Source: Bacteroidota bacterium (GTDB lineage: Bacteria > Bacteroidota > Bacteroidia > Chitinophagales > Saprospiraceae). From it: 64,000 bases of DNA. Of the stretch, positions 37,792-46,330 are shown piece after piece. The stretch spans positions 88,570-152,569 of the forward strand of contig JAHEAR010000002.1 in assembly GCA_024642665.1 (NCBI GenBank), given 5' to 3'. Each line of letters starts with the position of its first letter. The stretch's first letter is position 1. The notes below the pieces were generated by a model. The model saw nothing but the letters and a program-made list of their open reading frames with translations, was not told where the DNA came from and searched no databases. A program made the translations under genes and the position numbers.

Positions 37792-40700
37792 TTACTTCTT
37801 TACGGTTGAACGTTTAAAACTTCCTGATCCAACTGATTTAGGGGTAATGGATCCTGAAAGATCTGCCAGAACAGGTGTTGCAATAAATATGGTACTGTAG
37901 GTTCCTACAATAACCCCCACAACGAGCGCAAAGGCAAACCCTTTGATACTGGCCCCTCCAAAAATCAATAACGCTAACACCACAAAAAGTACAGTCAATG
38001 AAGTAATAATGGTTCTACTCATCGTAGCATTCACAGACATGTTGATAATCTCATTCTTAGTCTTTCCGGTGTACAAACCAAAATTCTCCCGAATACGGTC
38101 AAAAATAATCACCGTGTCGTTGATCGAATAACCAATTACTGTCAAAAGTGCAGCAATAAAGGTCTGATCTATTTCAAGCGAAAAAGGTAACAGTCCATGG
38201 AAAATGGAAAAGAATGCAAGCACCACCAGCGAGTCATGTATCAACGCCAATACGGCACCAAATGAATATTGCCACTTATTGAATCGAATCATGATATAAA
38301 CGAAAATCAACATCATCGCCACAATTCCTGCATACAGTGATGATTTCTTTATATCATCGGCAATCGTTGGCCCTACTTTAGCAGAACTGGTTATATGTGT
38401 TCCGGAATAGTCTGTCAATAAAAAGTTTTCCAGTGTCATATCCTCACCGGTCACCGATACAACTCCTTCATAAAGTTTTTGAGCCACTTTTGCCTGAGCA
38501 TCTGCGGCCATATCATCGATGAGATAACTCGTTGTAATATTGTAGGTGTTGGCAGCATCAATCGCTTTCACGACAGGCGTACCTTCAAATGATGCGGTCA
38601 GGGATGTTCTGAGTTTATCAAGGTCAAAATTAGCACCTTCCTTGATTTCCACATTGTAAGAATATCCTCCCTGGAAGTCCACTCCATACTCAAAGCCTTT
38701 TGTAAACATAGAAATGAGCCCGATAAGGATAAACAACCCGGAACCGATATAAGCGAACTTTCTCTTACTAAGCCAGTCAACATTTAATCCAACTAACGTG
38801 TTTTGGGTCATTGGAGTAGAAAATCCAATTGTATTTCCTTTCGCCACCCACCATTCCATCAGCATACGACCAACGATAACAGCGGTAAAGAATGAAAAGA
38901 TAATACCTATCAAAAGCGTTACAGCAAATCCTTTAATAGGTCCAAGTCCAAAATAGATCAGCACCAATGCACTAAGGATAGAGGTCACGTTTGAATCTAT
39001 AATCGCTGAGTAAGAATTTTTAAATCCATCTGCAATAGAGGTCTTCAGTGACTTCCCTGCACGCAGTTCTTCCCTGGTTCTTTCAAAAATGATAACGTTA
39101 GCATCCACGGCCATACCAATGGTCAAAACAACCCCTGCAATACCTGCCAATGTGAGCACCGTTCCTAAAGAGGACAATGCTCCAAAAATGAAAAACAGGT
39201 TCGCTAACAAGGCAATAATGGCTATGACACCACTACCTGAGTAGTAGAACACCATAAACAACATCACGATAAGCAATGCGACAATCAAGGCGATCATAGA
39301 CTTATTAATATTGTCCTGTCCTAATGAAGGACCGACAAGCGATTCCTGAATAATAGTAGTGCTTGCAGGCAGCTTTCCAATCTGAAGAATATTGGCTAAA
39401 TCCTGCCCTTCCTGAATTGTAAAGTTTCCTGAAATTCGGCTATCTCCTGAAGTGATGGGCTCATTTACACGTGGAGCAGACACAACCTCATCATCCAATG
39501 CAATAGCAATCTCACGGTTATTATCCTGGGCGGCTTTAGTGGTCATATCAGCCCAGGCTTTTGCCCCCAGGTTGTCCATACGCAAGGTAACGGCAACCTG
39601 ATTGGTCATTGGATCGGGATTAGACGTGGCCGTCACAATTCGGTCCCCTTCTAAAGGAGCCTTGTTGGATCCTCTTTTCATTTTAATCGCGTATAATTCA
39701 TACGCATCTGTTTCAACTCCATCCGCATCTATCGTTGGCTTGGCCGCCCACATGAATTTAACATCTTGCGGAAAGATTGACTTCACCTGTTCGTTGTCAA
39801 GCATATCCGTAATCGCTTTGATCCGATTGCGATTGGCAACGCCCATCACTGCAAAAGGATAACGAATAGTCTGACCGTCAAAATAATTAAGATCTAATTG
39901 AGATAACAGTGGACCACCCTTACTGGCAGCATCACCGTTGACCGGTACTTCAACGGTACTCATCGTCGAATCGATCACTTGTCCAAGGCTGTCATAAGTA
40001 GGCGTATAAACTGTATCAATACGCATCTCCTGAATATCTTCTAAGGCAGTAGTATCACCGGATGCAAGCTTGCCTAACTTCGCATCAGCCTGCACAAATG
40101 CATCCATGATCCCCGCATCAGAGACTCTGTAAACATCCCAAAACTCAAGCTTGGCAGTTGACTGCAGGTATGATCTGGCCCGCTCCGGATTGTCAATACC
40201 CGGCAATTCTACCAAAATCAAATCTCTGGCATTGTCCAGGGAAACGTTTGGCTGTACCACACCAAGTTTGTCAATACGATCTTTCAATCGCTTAAATGTT
40301 AAGCTAACTGTTTCATCTGCTTTTGAGCGGAGCAAACGAATCACTTCACCATCAGAAGATGAAAAGTTGATTTCTTCACGAAGAGTTGCATTACGTGCGA
40401 AAATCGGACCGAGCTTTTTACCATCAGCCACTTTTGACCATTCTTGTGAAAACAAGGTGATATAATCGGTTTGCGCATTTTTCAGGGCTTTATCTGCATT
40501 GTCCAAAGCCAACGTAAATGCCGGTTCTTTAGTCCCGCTGGATAAGTTCTCTAAAAATTCCCGAAGGTTTACTTGAAGTACTGTACTGATTCCTCCTTTC
40601 AGGTCAAGCCCTAGTGCAATTTGTTGTTGCTTTAGTTTCTCGTAACTGAATTTTCCCAACAATGGGATGTTGATAACCGGTTCACTGGACATAGAGTCCA

Positions 40701-40890
40701 GATAATTGGCTTTTGCCAACTTAAACGCTATGCTCTTTGCACCTTCTTCAGTCAATTGAGCTGCAGCAGCATTTCCATACTCTTCAGCTTTCTTTTCCAC
40801 TTTACGTGTGGGAATTAAATAGAGGTATTGCAGTGCACAAACCACAGTCAGCAGAATCAAGAAAAACTTGATTATTCCTTTGCCTTGCAT
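37792..40890 (-). CDS. secDF: fused protein translocase subunit SecDF
   Basis: A 1032-residue inner-membrane protein joining SecD and SecF, which use proton flow to help pull proteins through SecYEG. One N-terminal membrane segment (6-26) is followed by the ALGLDLKGG motif (92-100) and the periplasmic P1 domain. Five more SecD segments follow (IALIVALLIVMLFMVFYYSG onward; GMAVDANVIIFERTREEL is conserved). After the junction near residue 690 the SecF half repeats the plan, with YGVDFQGGYSY and SINDTVIIFDRIREN. The fusion is normal in Bacteroidota. A -7 element lies 38 bases upstream and a strong terminator downstream, so it is probably monocistronic. Confidence 0.97.
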   Translation of the reverse strand: MQGKGIIKFFLILLTVVCALQYLYLIPTRKVEKKAEEYGNAAAAQLTEEGAKSIAFKLAKANYLDSMSSEPVINIPLLGKFSYEKLKQQQIALGLDLKGGISTVLQVNLREFLENLSSGTKEPAFTLALDNADKALKNAQTDYITLFSQEWSKVADGKKLGPIFARNATLREEINFSSSDGEVIRLLRSKADETVSLTFKRLKDRIDKLGVVQPNVSLDNARDLILVELPGIDNPERARSYLQSTAKLEFWDVYRVSDAGIMDAFVQADAKLGKLASGDTTALEDIQEMRIDTVYTPTYDSLGQVIDSTMSTVEVPVNGDAASKGGPLLSQLDLNYFDGQTIRYPFAVMGVANRNRIKAITDMLDNEQVKSIFPQDVKFMWAAKPTIDADGVETDAYELYAIKMKRGSNKAPLEGDRIVTATSNPDPMTNQVAVTLRMDNLGAKAWADMTTKAAQDNNREIAIALDDEVVSAPRVNEPITSGDSRISGNFTIQEGQDLANILQIGKLPASTTIIQESLVGPSLGQDNINKSMIALIVALLIVMLFMVFYYSGSGVIAIIALLANLFFIFGALSSLGTVLTLAGIAGVVLTIGMAVDANVIIFERTREELRAGKSLKTSIADGFKNSYSAIIDSNVTSILSALVLIYFGLGPIKGFAVTLLIGIIFSFFTAVIVGRMLMEWWVAKGNTIGFSTPMTQNTLVGLNVDWLSKRKFAYIGSGLFILIGLISMFTKGFEYGVDFQGGYSYNVEIKEGANFDLDKLRTSLTASFEGTPVVKAIDAANTYNITTSYLIDDMAADAQAKVAQKLYEGVVSVTGEDMTLENFLLTDYSGTHITSSAKVGPTIADDIKKSSLYAGIVAMMLIFVYIMIRFNKWQYSFGAVLALIHDSLVVLAFFSIFHGLLPFSLEIDQTFIAALLTVIGYSINDTVIIFDRIRENFGLYTGKTKNEIINMSVNATMSRTIITSLTVLFVVLALLIFGGASIKGFAFALVVGVIVGTYSTIFIATPVLADLSGSITPKSVGSGSFKRSTVKK

Positions 40891-41190
40891 ATAGATATTA
40901 TTAGGTAATAGGTCTTAAAAAAACGTGGCAAATATAAGGCTATTTAACCAAGCTAAAGACTGATCTACCATCTTTAAATATTAAATTTGTTTTTTTATTA
41001 TAAATCACTGATATTCAATATACTAAATATTTTATCCCAGCGAATTAAATTCAAGCGAACCTAATTTGAATAAATAAAACCTTCATTTGAATTGTTTTTC
41101 GGCCAATTCTCAAGTCTTTCGCATTTATTATCAGCCTGTAATACAAAATGCCTAATATTGTGACTTAACCATAGAAAATACTAGTTAATC
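40891..41190. other. 300-base AT-rich divergent spacer
   Basis: Lies between secDF (minus) and the TerB-like gene (plus). It holds the secDF -7 element at 40929-40936. It also has a weak plus-strand near match, TAATATTG, about 30 bases before the next ATG. The rest is strongly AT-rich with no open frame, hairpin terminator or RNA gene that I can recognise. Confidence 0.5.
40929..40936 (-). promoter_or_regulatory. putative -7 element of secDF (TATATTTG)
   Basis: An exact TAnnTTTG on the minus strand, 38 bases from the secDF ATG at 40890, giving a leader of about 30 bases. The same octamer precedes pyrR. Confidence 0.55.
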
Positions 41191-41673
41191 ATGGATCAGA
41201 TTCTGAAATCCTTATCCCAGACAGAAATTACTGAATTAAAAGATGCGCATGCTTATATCACTGTATTAATAGCCGGTGCAGATGGTAATATTGATAAACA
41301 CGAGGTAGCCTGGGCTGAAAAAATTGTTCACTTCCGGACGGTTACCGGAGAAGAGGGTTTCAAAGATTTTCATGATGCTGTTGATGCTGAACTCCCAAAT
41401 AAAATACAGGAATTAATGGCTTCTCTACCAGGTAATCCTAAGGAAAGAAGTGAAATTATTTCTCAAAAGCTGGCCAACCTGAATCCAATATTAGCCTCAT
41501 TACCACCGGCGACCGGTTTTTATTTATATAAAGGGTATACCACATTTGCTTTACGTATCGCCAGATCCTCCGGAGGTATTCTATCCTTTTTCTCCATCGG
41601 ACCGGAAGAAAAGAAATGGGTAGGCTTGCCCATGCTGGATCCTATTCATTATGATCCGGATGAAGAATCATAG
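41191..41673 (+). CDS. TerB-like helical protein, unknown function
   Basis: A 160-residue soluble protein. The stretch AYITVLIAGADGNIDKHEVAW resembles the acidic helix-loop of TerB/DjlA-type domains, where the DGxI-D-xE pattern can bind divalent metal. The second half is helical, then carries a Gly/Ser turn (RSSGGILSFFSIGPEE) and an acidic tail. There is no signal peptide. It stands alone between secDF (divergent) and the DUF547 gene (107 bases downstream, same strand). The TerB resemblance is by eye and the role unknown. Confidence 0.75.
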   Translation: MDQILKSLSQTEITELKDAHAYITVLIAGADGNIDKHEVAWAEKIVHFRTVTGEEGFKDFHDAVDAELPNKIQELMASLPGNPKERSEIISQKLANLNPILASLPPATGFYLYKGYTTFALRIARSSGGILSFFSIGPEEKKWVGLPMLDPIHYDPDEES

Positions 41674-41779
41674 CATTTATTGCTATTGACCTTGCTTTTG
41701 TCGAAATCTTCGGGGATGTAAGCATGCCGTTTCATGCTACCTGATTTTATCCAATCATTTCCGGGTTTTAAGAAGAAAT

Positions 41780-42511
41780 ATGAAATTTATTTTTTCCTTA
41801 CTAGTTTTAGTTTTTGTCGGTCCGTCAAGGGGTACCTTGTTGTATCCCGCTACCAGGATACCGGATCATGAAATTTGGACAAAAGAACTGGAGAAATTTG
41901 TTTCTGTAGATGGCCTGATCAATTATACAGAATGGAAGGATCATCAGGAGAATCTGGATAAGTATCTTCAGCAACTTTCAAAACCATTACCCTTATCCAA
42001 TTGGAGCCAAAATGTTCAATTGGCCTATTGGATTAATCTGCATAATGCCTATACCGTTAAACTTGTGCTTCAGCATTATCCCATTCAAAGTCTGCACGAA
42101 TTAAATGAAGGAGATCCATGGAGTGCCAAATGGATTTCAATAGGCGATACGCAATACTCATTAGAACAAATTCAATGGGAAATTCGAAGTCAGTATAATG
42201 ATCCTCGTGTTAATTTTGCATTAAACAAGGGCACCAAATCTTCAGCACCTATTCTAAAAGAAGCCTATATACCCGAGCGATTAGGTGAACAATTAAATGC
42301 ACAGACTGAAAGCTTCATCAATAACGATGCTTATAATCAGTTCAGTGAATCTTCAGCGAAGTTATCACCCATCTTCAACTTATATAAAACTGATTTCAAA
42401 CCGGACCCACTCACCTTTGTACGCAAGTATCTCGTGTACACCATAGCCACTCCTGAATCGATTGACTACTTTGCTTTCGATTGGACGCTGAATGATCTTG
42501 TGTCGGAATAG
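41780..42511 (+). CDS. DUF547 protein with altered conserved residues
   Basis: A 243-residue protein with a short signal peptide (KFIFSLLVLVFVG). DUF547 is recognised from VDGLINYTEW, QLAYWINLHNAYTVKLVL (80-97) and LYKTDFKPD. The most conserved block of the family usually reads HFALNC followed a few residues later by a second Cys and Pro. Here it is NFALNKGTKSSAP, so the His (145) and both cysteines (150, 155) are replaced by Asn, Lys and Ser. If those residues are catalytic, this copy is inactive or has changed role. It converges with the adenosyltransferase gene and is probably monocistronic. Confidence 0.88.
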   Translation: MKFIFSLLVLVFVGPSRGTLLYPATRIPDHEIWTKELEKFVSVDGLINYTEWKDHQENLDKYLQQLSKPLPLSNWSQNVQLAYWINLHNAYTVKLVLQHYPIQSLHELNEGDPWSAKWISIGDTQYSLEQIQWEIRSQYNDPRVNFALNKGTKSSAPILKEAYIPERLGEQLNAQTESFINNDAYNQFSESSAKLSPIFNLYKTDFKPDPLTFVRKYLVYTIATPESIDYFAFDWTLNDLVSE

Positions 42512-42551
42512 TTATTCACTTCTTAAGATATCACAACGAAAGGAAACAAGC

Positions 42552-43109
42552 TTAATCTTTTTTTCTTGGTTGCCACTTTATTTCAGTAACGCCTTCACGA
42601 ACGGCAAGCCATCTGGCCAGCACAAAAAAGAAATCTGAAAGCCTGTTAAGGTATAACAGAATGATGGGTTCGACACTGGACTTATTTGATAAGGTGACAC
42701 ATCTGCGCTCGGCCCGTCGGCACACCGTTCTGGCGATATGCGCTGCGCTAACCGACTGACTTCCTCCGGGCATAATAAAATGAGTGAGCGGCGCGAGGGT
42801 TGCCTGCATCTTATCAATGGATGTTTCGAGTAAGGCGATGTCTTCTTCTAACAAATCCGGTGTGATCATATCCTTCCCCGGCTGACTGGCAAGATTAGAG
42901 CCAACTGTAAATAATCTTGACTGGATATTCTGCAATAGGGAATCAATTTGCTGATCAGGAATCACGGTCATCAACCAACCAATGATGGAATTCAATTCAT
43001 CTACTGTGCCATAGGCTTCAATACGAATATCGTCCTTTGAAAGACGCGCTCCTCCAAACAAACCGGTTGTGCCATCATCACCGGTTTTGGTATAAATCTT
43101 TGTCGCCAT
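42552..43109 (-). CDS. PduO-type cob(I)alamin adenosyltransferase
   Basis: Transfers adenosyl from ATP to cob(I)alamin to make coenzyme B12. It has 185 residues. The family signatures are intact: KIYTKTGDDGTTGLFGGARL at the N terminus for ATP binding, EAYGTVDELNS, RTVCRRAER, and YLNRLSDFFFVLARW near the end. It starts 12 bases after the ABC ATPase on the minus strand and probably shares its transcript, although no functional link is obvious. It fits with use of cobalamin by this organism, including the B12-binding radical SAM enzyme at 10.1 kb. Confidence 0.95.
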   Translation of the reverse strand: MATKIYTKTGDDGTTGLFGGARLSKDDIRIEAYGTVDELNSIIGWLMTVIPDQQIDSLLQNIQSRLFTVGSNLASQPGKDMITPDLLEEDIALLETSIDKMQATLAPLTHFIMPGGSQSVSAAHIARTVCRRAERRCVTLSNKSSVEPIILLYLNRLSDFFFVLARWLAVREGVTEIKWQPRKKD

Positions 43110-43121
43110 GCTGTTATAATT

Positions 43122-43856
43122 TTATGAAACTGTGCTTACGCCTGCTCCAAATTTATGGGGATTAGGATTGATCATATCTGATTCTACCAATCCATCGAGC
43201 ATCCGGATATCGCGATGTGCATAGAGGGCTATATCGGGTTCATGGGTCACCAGAATAATCGTATTGCCAAGGGCATGAATTTTTTCAAAAATCTCCATGA
43301 TCTCTAGCGATGTTTTGGAATCCAGATTACCGGTCGGTTCATCAGCCAGAATGATAGAGGGTTTGTTTACTAAGGCTCTTGCAATAGCTACCCGCTGGCG
43401 CTGACCACCGGACAATTCGTTTGGATTGTGATGCATTCTGTCTGCCAGGCCTACCTGATCCAGAAAATGCTCGGCTATTTCAACCCGTTGTGCCCGTTTA
43501 ATCCCGGCATACACTAAAGGCAGCGCCACATTATCTAGGGAAGAAAGTCTTGGAAGCAGATTAAATGTCTGAAAAACAAAACCAATCTCTTTGTTTCGAA
43601 CTGCGGCGAGTTCACTATCAGACATTTCACTGACCAACTGGTTGTTGAGATAATATTCCCCTGAAGTTGGGGAATCCAGACATCCGATCATATTCATCAG
43701 CGTACTTTTACCGGAACCGGATGGGCCCATCAGCGCCACATATTCATTTCTGGTGATGTCGAGGGTCACATTTCTTAATGCATGAACCTTTTCCACCCCC
43801 ATGATATAGGTTCGGGAAATTTCTCTCAGGGAAATAATGGCTTTAGATTCTTCCAT
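43122..43856 (-). CDS. ABC transporter ATP-binding protein (MacB/LolD type), without permease
   Basis: A 244-residue nucleotide-binding subunit. Walker A is GPSGSGKST (44-52), the signature is [15 protein letters not shown] and Walker B is [15 protein letters not shown], followed by the switch His of ILVTHE. The EPTGNLDS form and the [14 protein letters not shown] start place it with the MacB/LolD/FtsE group, which work with FtsX-like permeases to handle lipoproteins or expel substrates. No permease gene is next to it; the neighbours are the adenosyltransferase and a divergent deoxynucleoside kinase. A -7 element lies 5 bases before its ATG. Confidence 0.95.
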   Translation of the reverse strand: MEESKAIISLREISRTYIMGVEKVHALRNVTLDITRNEYVALMGPSGSGKSTLMNMIGCLDSPTSGEYYLNNQLVSEMSDSELAAVRNKEIGFVFQTFNLLPRLSSLDNVALPLVYAGIKRAQRVEIAEHFLDQVGLADRMHHNPNELSGGQRQRVAIARALVNKPSIILADEPTGNLDSKTSLEIMEIFEKIHALGNTIILVTHEPDIALYAHRDIRMLDGLVESDMINPNPHKFGAGVSTVS

Positions 43857-43861
43857 AGCTT

Positions 43862-43869
43862 CAAAAGTA
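43862..43869 (-). promoter_or_regulatory. putative -7 element of the ABC ATPase gene (TACTTTTG)
   Basis: An exact TAnnTTTG on the minus strand with only five bases before the ATG at 43856. This is the third gene in the window (with pyrC and pyrR) whose transcript would be leaderless or nearly so. Confidence 0.5.
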
Positions 43870-43975
43870 TTGATTTTAATCCTTGGGATAGCATTTTTTT
43901 GGATGATTCAAGCCTATCAATCGAAGAAGGTTTTTATTTTACGTTCTTATAGGCCTGTTTAGTATATCTCTTCAG

Positions 43976-44614
43976 ATGCAAAAATCGAATCCATTGATTA
44001 AACATATAGCCGTTGCGGGTAATATCGGCGCCGGAAAAACGACGCTTTCGGAGCGATTAGCAAGACATTTTGGATGGGATGTGCACTATGAGGACACGAC
44101 CAACAATCCTTATCTAAGTGATTTTTACGATGATATGCATCGGTGGTCTTTCAATCTTCAGATTTATTTCCTGAATAGTCGGTATCAGCAGATTCTCAAT
44201 ATCAGAAATGGGGAAAAGACTGTAATTCAGGACAGAACTATTTTCGAAGACGCTTACATCTTTGCTCCCAATCTCCATGAAATGGGATTAATGGGTCGAA
44301 GGGACTTTGAAAATTACTTTACATTGTTTAAAAACATGAGTGCTCAGATTTCACCCCCGGACTTACTGATTTATCTTCAGGCAAGTATTCCGACACTGGT
44401 CAAACATATCCATAGCCGTGGAAGATCCTATGAAGGAAGTATGAGCCTCGATTATCTGAAGCGATTAAACAATAAATACGACGATTGGATTGAAGGATAT
44501 CATGAAGGGCCGTTGTTGGTTATCAATGTGGACGATGTGGACTTTGAAAAAAGTCCTGAAGATCTGGGCAAGATTATTGAATTGGTGGATAGCCAGATCA
44601 ATGGCCTTTTCTAA
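43976..44614 (+). CDS. deoxynucleoside kinase
   Basis: A 212-residue enzyme that phosphorylates deoxynucleosides for salvage. The P-loop is VAGNIGAGKTT (13-23). Downstream are WSFNLQIYFLNSRYQQ and the IQDRTIFEDAYIFA block, whose Asp-Arg pair is typical of the dCK/dGK family. RSYEGSMSLDYLKRLNNKY holds the lid arginines. The specific base preference cannot be read from sequence. It is divergent from the ABC ATPase gene and ends 8 bases from a small convergent reading frame. No exact promoter octamer was found upstream. Confidence 0.93.
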   Translation: MQKSNPLIKHIAVAGNIGAGKTTLSERLARHFGWDVHYEDTTNNPYLSDFYDDMHRWSFNLQIYFLNSRYQQILNIRNGEKTVIQDRTIFEDAYIFAPNLHEMGLMGRRDFENYFTLFKNMSAQISPPDLLIYLQASIPTLVKHIHSRGRSYEGSMSLDYLKRLNNKYDDWIEGYHEGPLLVINVDDVDFEKSPEDLGKIIELVDSQINGLF

Positions 44615-44621
44615 AATACGT

Positions 44622-44813
44622 TTAGCTTTTATTTTCTGCCAGCACCGTGGTATGCTGGATCTGACTAATTTCATTCACATTCGAGCTTTTTTCATTTCCC
44701 GATGAAATATTAGAGGTGTCCAGCAAGAGGCAACCTGCAAAAAACAACACATGCAATGAAATGGATACCACCAATCCAAGTGTTCCGCGACTTTTATTTT
44801 TTACTGTCCGCAT
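44622..44813 (-). CDS. possible small single-pass membrane protein, TonB-N-like
   Basis: A 63-residue frame with a basic start (MRTVKNKSRG), one strong membrane helix (TLGLVVSISLHVLFFAGCLLL, about 11-31) and a polar Ser/Asn-rich tail. The helix resembles the N-terminal anchor of TonB, including the SxxxH pair. The TonB periplasmic and C-terminal domains are missing. It is either a genuine microprotein or the relic of a TonB gene. The 168 bases upstream to the YggS-type gene hold only a weak promoter-like TA-N3-TTTG and nothing else recognisable. It ends 8 bases from the convergent kinase gene. Confidence 0.45.
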   Translation of the reverse strand: MRTVKNKSRGTLGLVVSISLHVLFFAGCLLLDTSNISSGNEKSSNVNEISQIQHTTVLAENKS

Positions 44814-44981
44814 ACTTAAATAAATCTATTGGTTAAGTACTCGTATCTGCAAATTGGCTTATTTTTAAATTTACCAATCCAAAACGTATCCTAAAAGCGA
44901 CTTATTGCCATAAAATAATATTCTGTATTAACTATAACGCTTGTCAGCGTTGATATACCTCAACATCAAACCTTATCGACT

Positions 44982-45641
44982 GTGCTTCCTTCTGAACATC
45001 CTTATCATACGATTACCAGACAATGTCAGGCGCATCAAGCTACCCTTGTCGCTGTTTCCAAAACCAGGACGATTGAGCAGACTATGGCATTGTATGCTAT
45101 GGGTCAAAGGGTTTTTGCAGAAAACAGAGCCCAGGAATTAATGCTCAAGGCACCAAATATGCCGTTGGATATTGAATGGCATATTATCGGTCATCTGCAA
45201 ACGAATAAGGTTCGGTCTATCATCCCTTATGTCCATTGTATTCAATCACTGGATAGTGGCCGACTATTTGAGATTATTAATAACGAGGCCATGAAAGCGG
45301 AGAAAAAAATGCGATGCCTTTTGCAGATAAAAATATCAGCAGAGGAATCGAAATTTGGATGGTCATTTGAAGCACTCAATGCCTTTCTGCGCGCCGGGAA
45401 TCACCTTTCCTATACAAATGTTACGCTAGAAGGCATCATGGGTATGACGACACTCACGGAAGATCACAAGGTGATACGTAAGGAATTACACACGCTAAAG
45501 GAAATGTTTGATCAACTCAAGACCGATTATTTTTCAAACCATACTCATTTTAATACGCTAAGTATGGGTATGTCCGGTGATTATCTGATTGCGCTTGAAG
45601 AAGGCAGCACCATGATACGGGTGGGCAGCCTGCTTTTTTAA
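44982..45641 (+). CDS. YggS family pyridoxal-phosphate homeostasis protein
   Basis: A 219-residue PLP-binding alpha/beta-barrel protein of the YggS/PROSC family, which buffers PLP and affects amino-acid and vitamin B6 balance. The cofactor Lys lies in TLVAVSKTRT near the N terminus. Other markers are FAENRAQELMLKA, WHIIGHLQTNKV, KFGWS, LEGIMGMTTL and the final TLSMGMSGDYLIALEEGSTMIRVGS block, which binds phosphate. It starts at GTG 44982, since no in-frame ATG precedes the first conserved strand. The N terminus is short for the family. It is probably monocistronic and converges on the Nudix gene. Confidence 0.93.
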   Translation: MLPSEHPYHTITRQCQAHQATLVAVSKTRTIEQTMALYAMGQRVFAENRAQELMLKAPNMPLDIEWHIIGHLQTNKVRSIIPYVHCIQSLDSGRLFEIINNEAMKAEKKMRCLLQIKISAEESKFGWSFEALNAFLRAGNHLSYTNVTLEGIMGMTTLTEDHKVIRKELHTLKEMFDQLKTDYFSNHTHFNTLSMGMSGDYLIALEEGSTMIRVGSLLF

Positions 45642-45654
45642 TACTCTCCTGACC

Positions 45655-46311
45655 TTAACTTTTTTCCGGATTGCTTAACTTCTCATTATTGTAGCGTACC
45701 AGTACATCTCTTATGTTGTTATACATGGGAATATTCAGTGTAGGAATTTCTTTTGGGTCAAACCAGGCGGCATCCTGAATTCCTTCTTCCTTCTGAGGTA
45801 CCAGTTTGCCGGGGGTGGAGGTTTTCATCAGATACCAGCGGGTGCGTTTTAATGTTCTTTGCTTGCTCATCAGGTAACAATGGTATCCATTACCCAATTT
45901 TTCAATAAGCTCAACATTAGGCAAGCCGGTTTCTTCCATCACCTCACGAACGGCTGTTTCTGCAAGCGTTTCGCCCGGATCCTGCTTTCCTTTCGGAAGA
46001 TCCCAGTGCCCTCTGCGAAAGATTAGAAGCACCTTTCCAAACTTATTGAGGACAAGCCCCCCACCGGCCTTTATATAATTGTAAAGCGATTTAAAATCGA
46101 GCCATAATTGTTCTACATCATCCGCCTGAATAATGATCCCATCATGATGTTTATTTTTCTCCAGAACCTCAATATAATTCATCAGCATCTTGGGTTTGCC
46201 CAGATACTTGGCATGAATCAATGAACGTTCAAAAGCAGTTTCATCCTCAAAATCTGAAGTCTGTGTAAGAATCAAAGGACTCTCGTTAATGTATATTTTA
46301 TACCTTTGCAT
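45655..46311 (-). CDS. Nudix hydrolase family protein
   Basis: 218 residues from the ATG at 46311. The open frame also offers a TTG three bases earlier. Residues about 1-85 form an N-terminal region found with many Bacteroidota Nudix proteins, and the catalytic Nudix box follows as GKQDPGETLAETAVREVMEETGL (the GX5EX7REUXEE pattern is complete). The rest is a usual Nudix fold ending in a degenerate basic tail. The substrate is some nucleoside diphosphate linked to another moiety. It is divergent from pyrE with 19 bases between start codons, so the pyrE promoter overlaps its first codons. Confidence 0.92.
   Translation of the reverse strand: MQRYKIYINESPLILTQTSDFEDETAFERSLIHAKYLGKPKMLMNYIEVLEKNKHHDGIIIQADDVEQLWLDFKSLYNYIKAGGGLVLNKFGKVLLIFRRGHWDLPKGKQDPGETLAETAVREVMEETGLPNVELIEKLGNGYHCYLMSKQRTLKRTRWYLMKTSTPGKLVPQKEEGIQDAAWFDPKEIPTLNIPMYNNIRDVLVRYNNEKLSNPEKS
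46301..46308 (+). promoter_or_regulatory. putative -7 element of pyrE (TACCTTTG)
   Basis: An exact TAnnTTTG on the plus strand, 22 bases before the pyrE ATG at 46331. It lies inside the first codons of the divergent Nudix gene. The same octamer occurs before ridA. Confidence 0.55.
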
Positions 46312-46330
46312 CAACGTTATTTATTCGCAA

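Noticed and set aside
44639..44658. CCAGCA/TGCTGG hairpin between the kinase and the small frame, as a terminator
   Set aside because: No T tract follows on either strand, and it lies inside the small reading frame.
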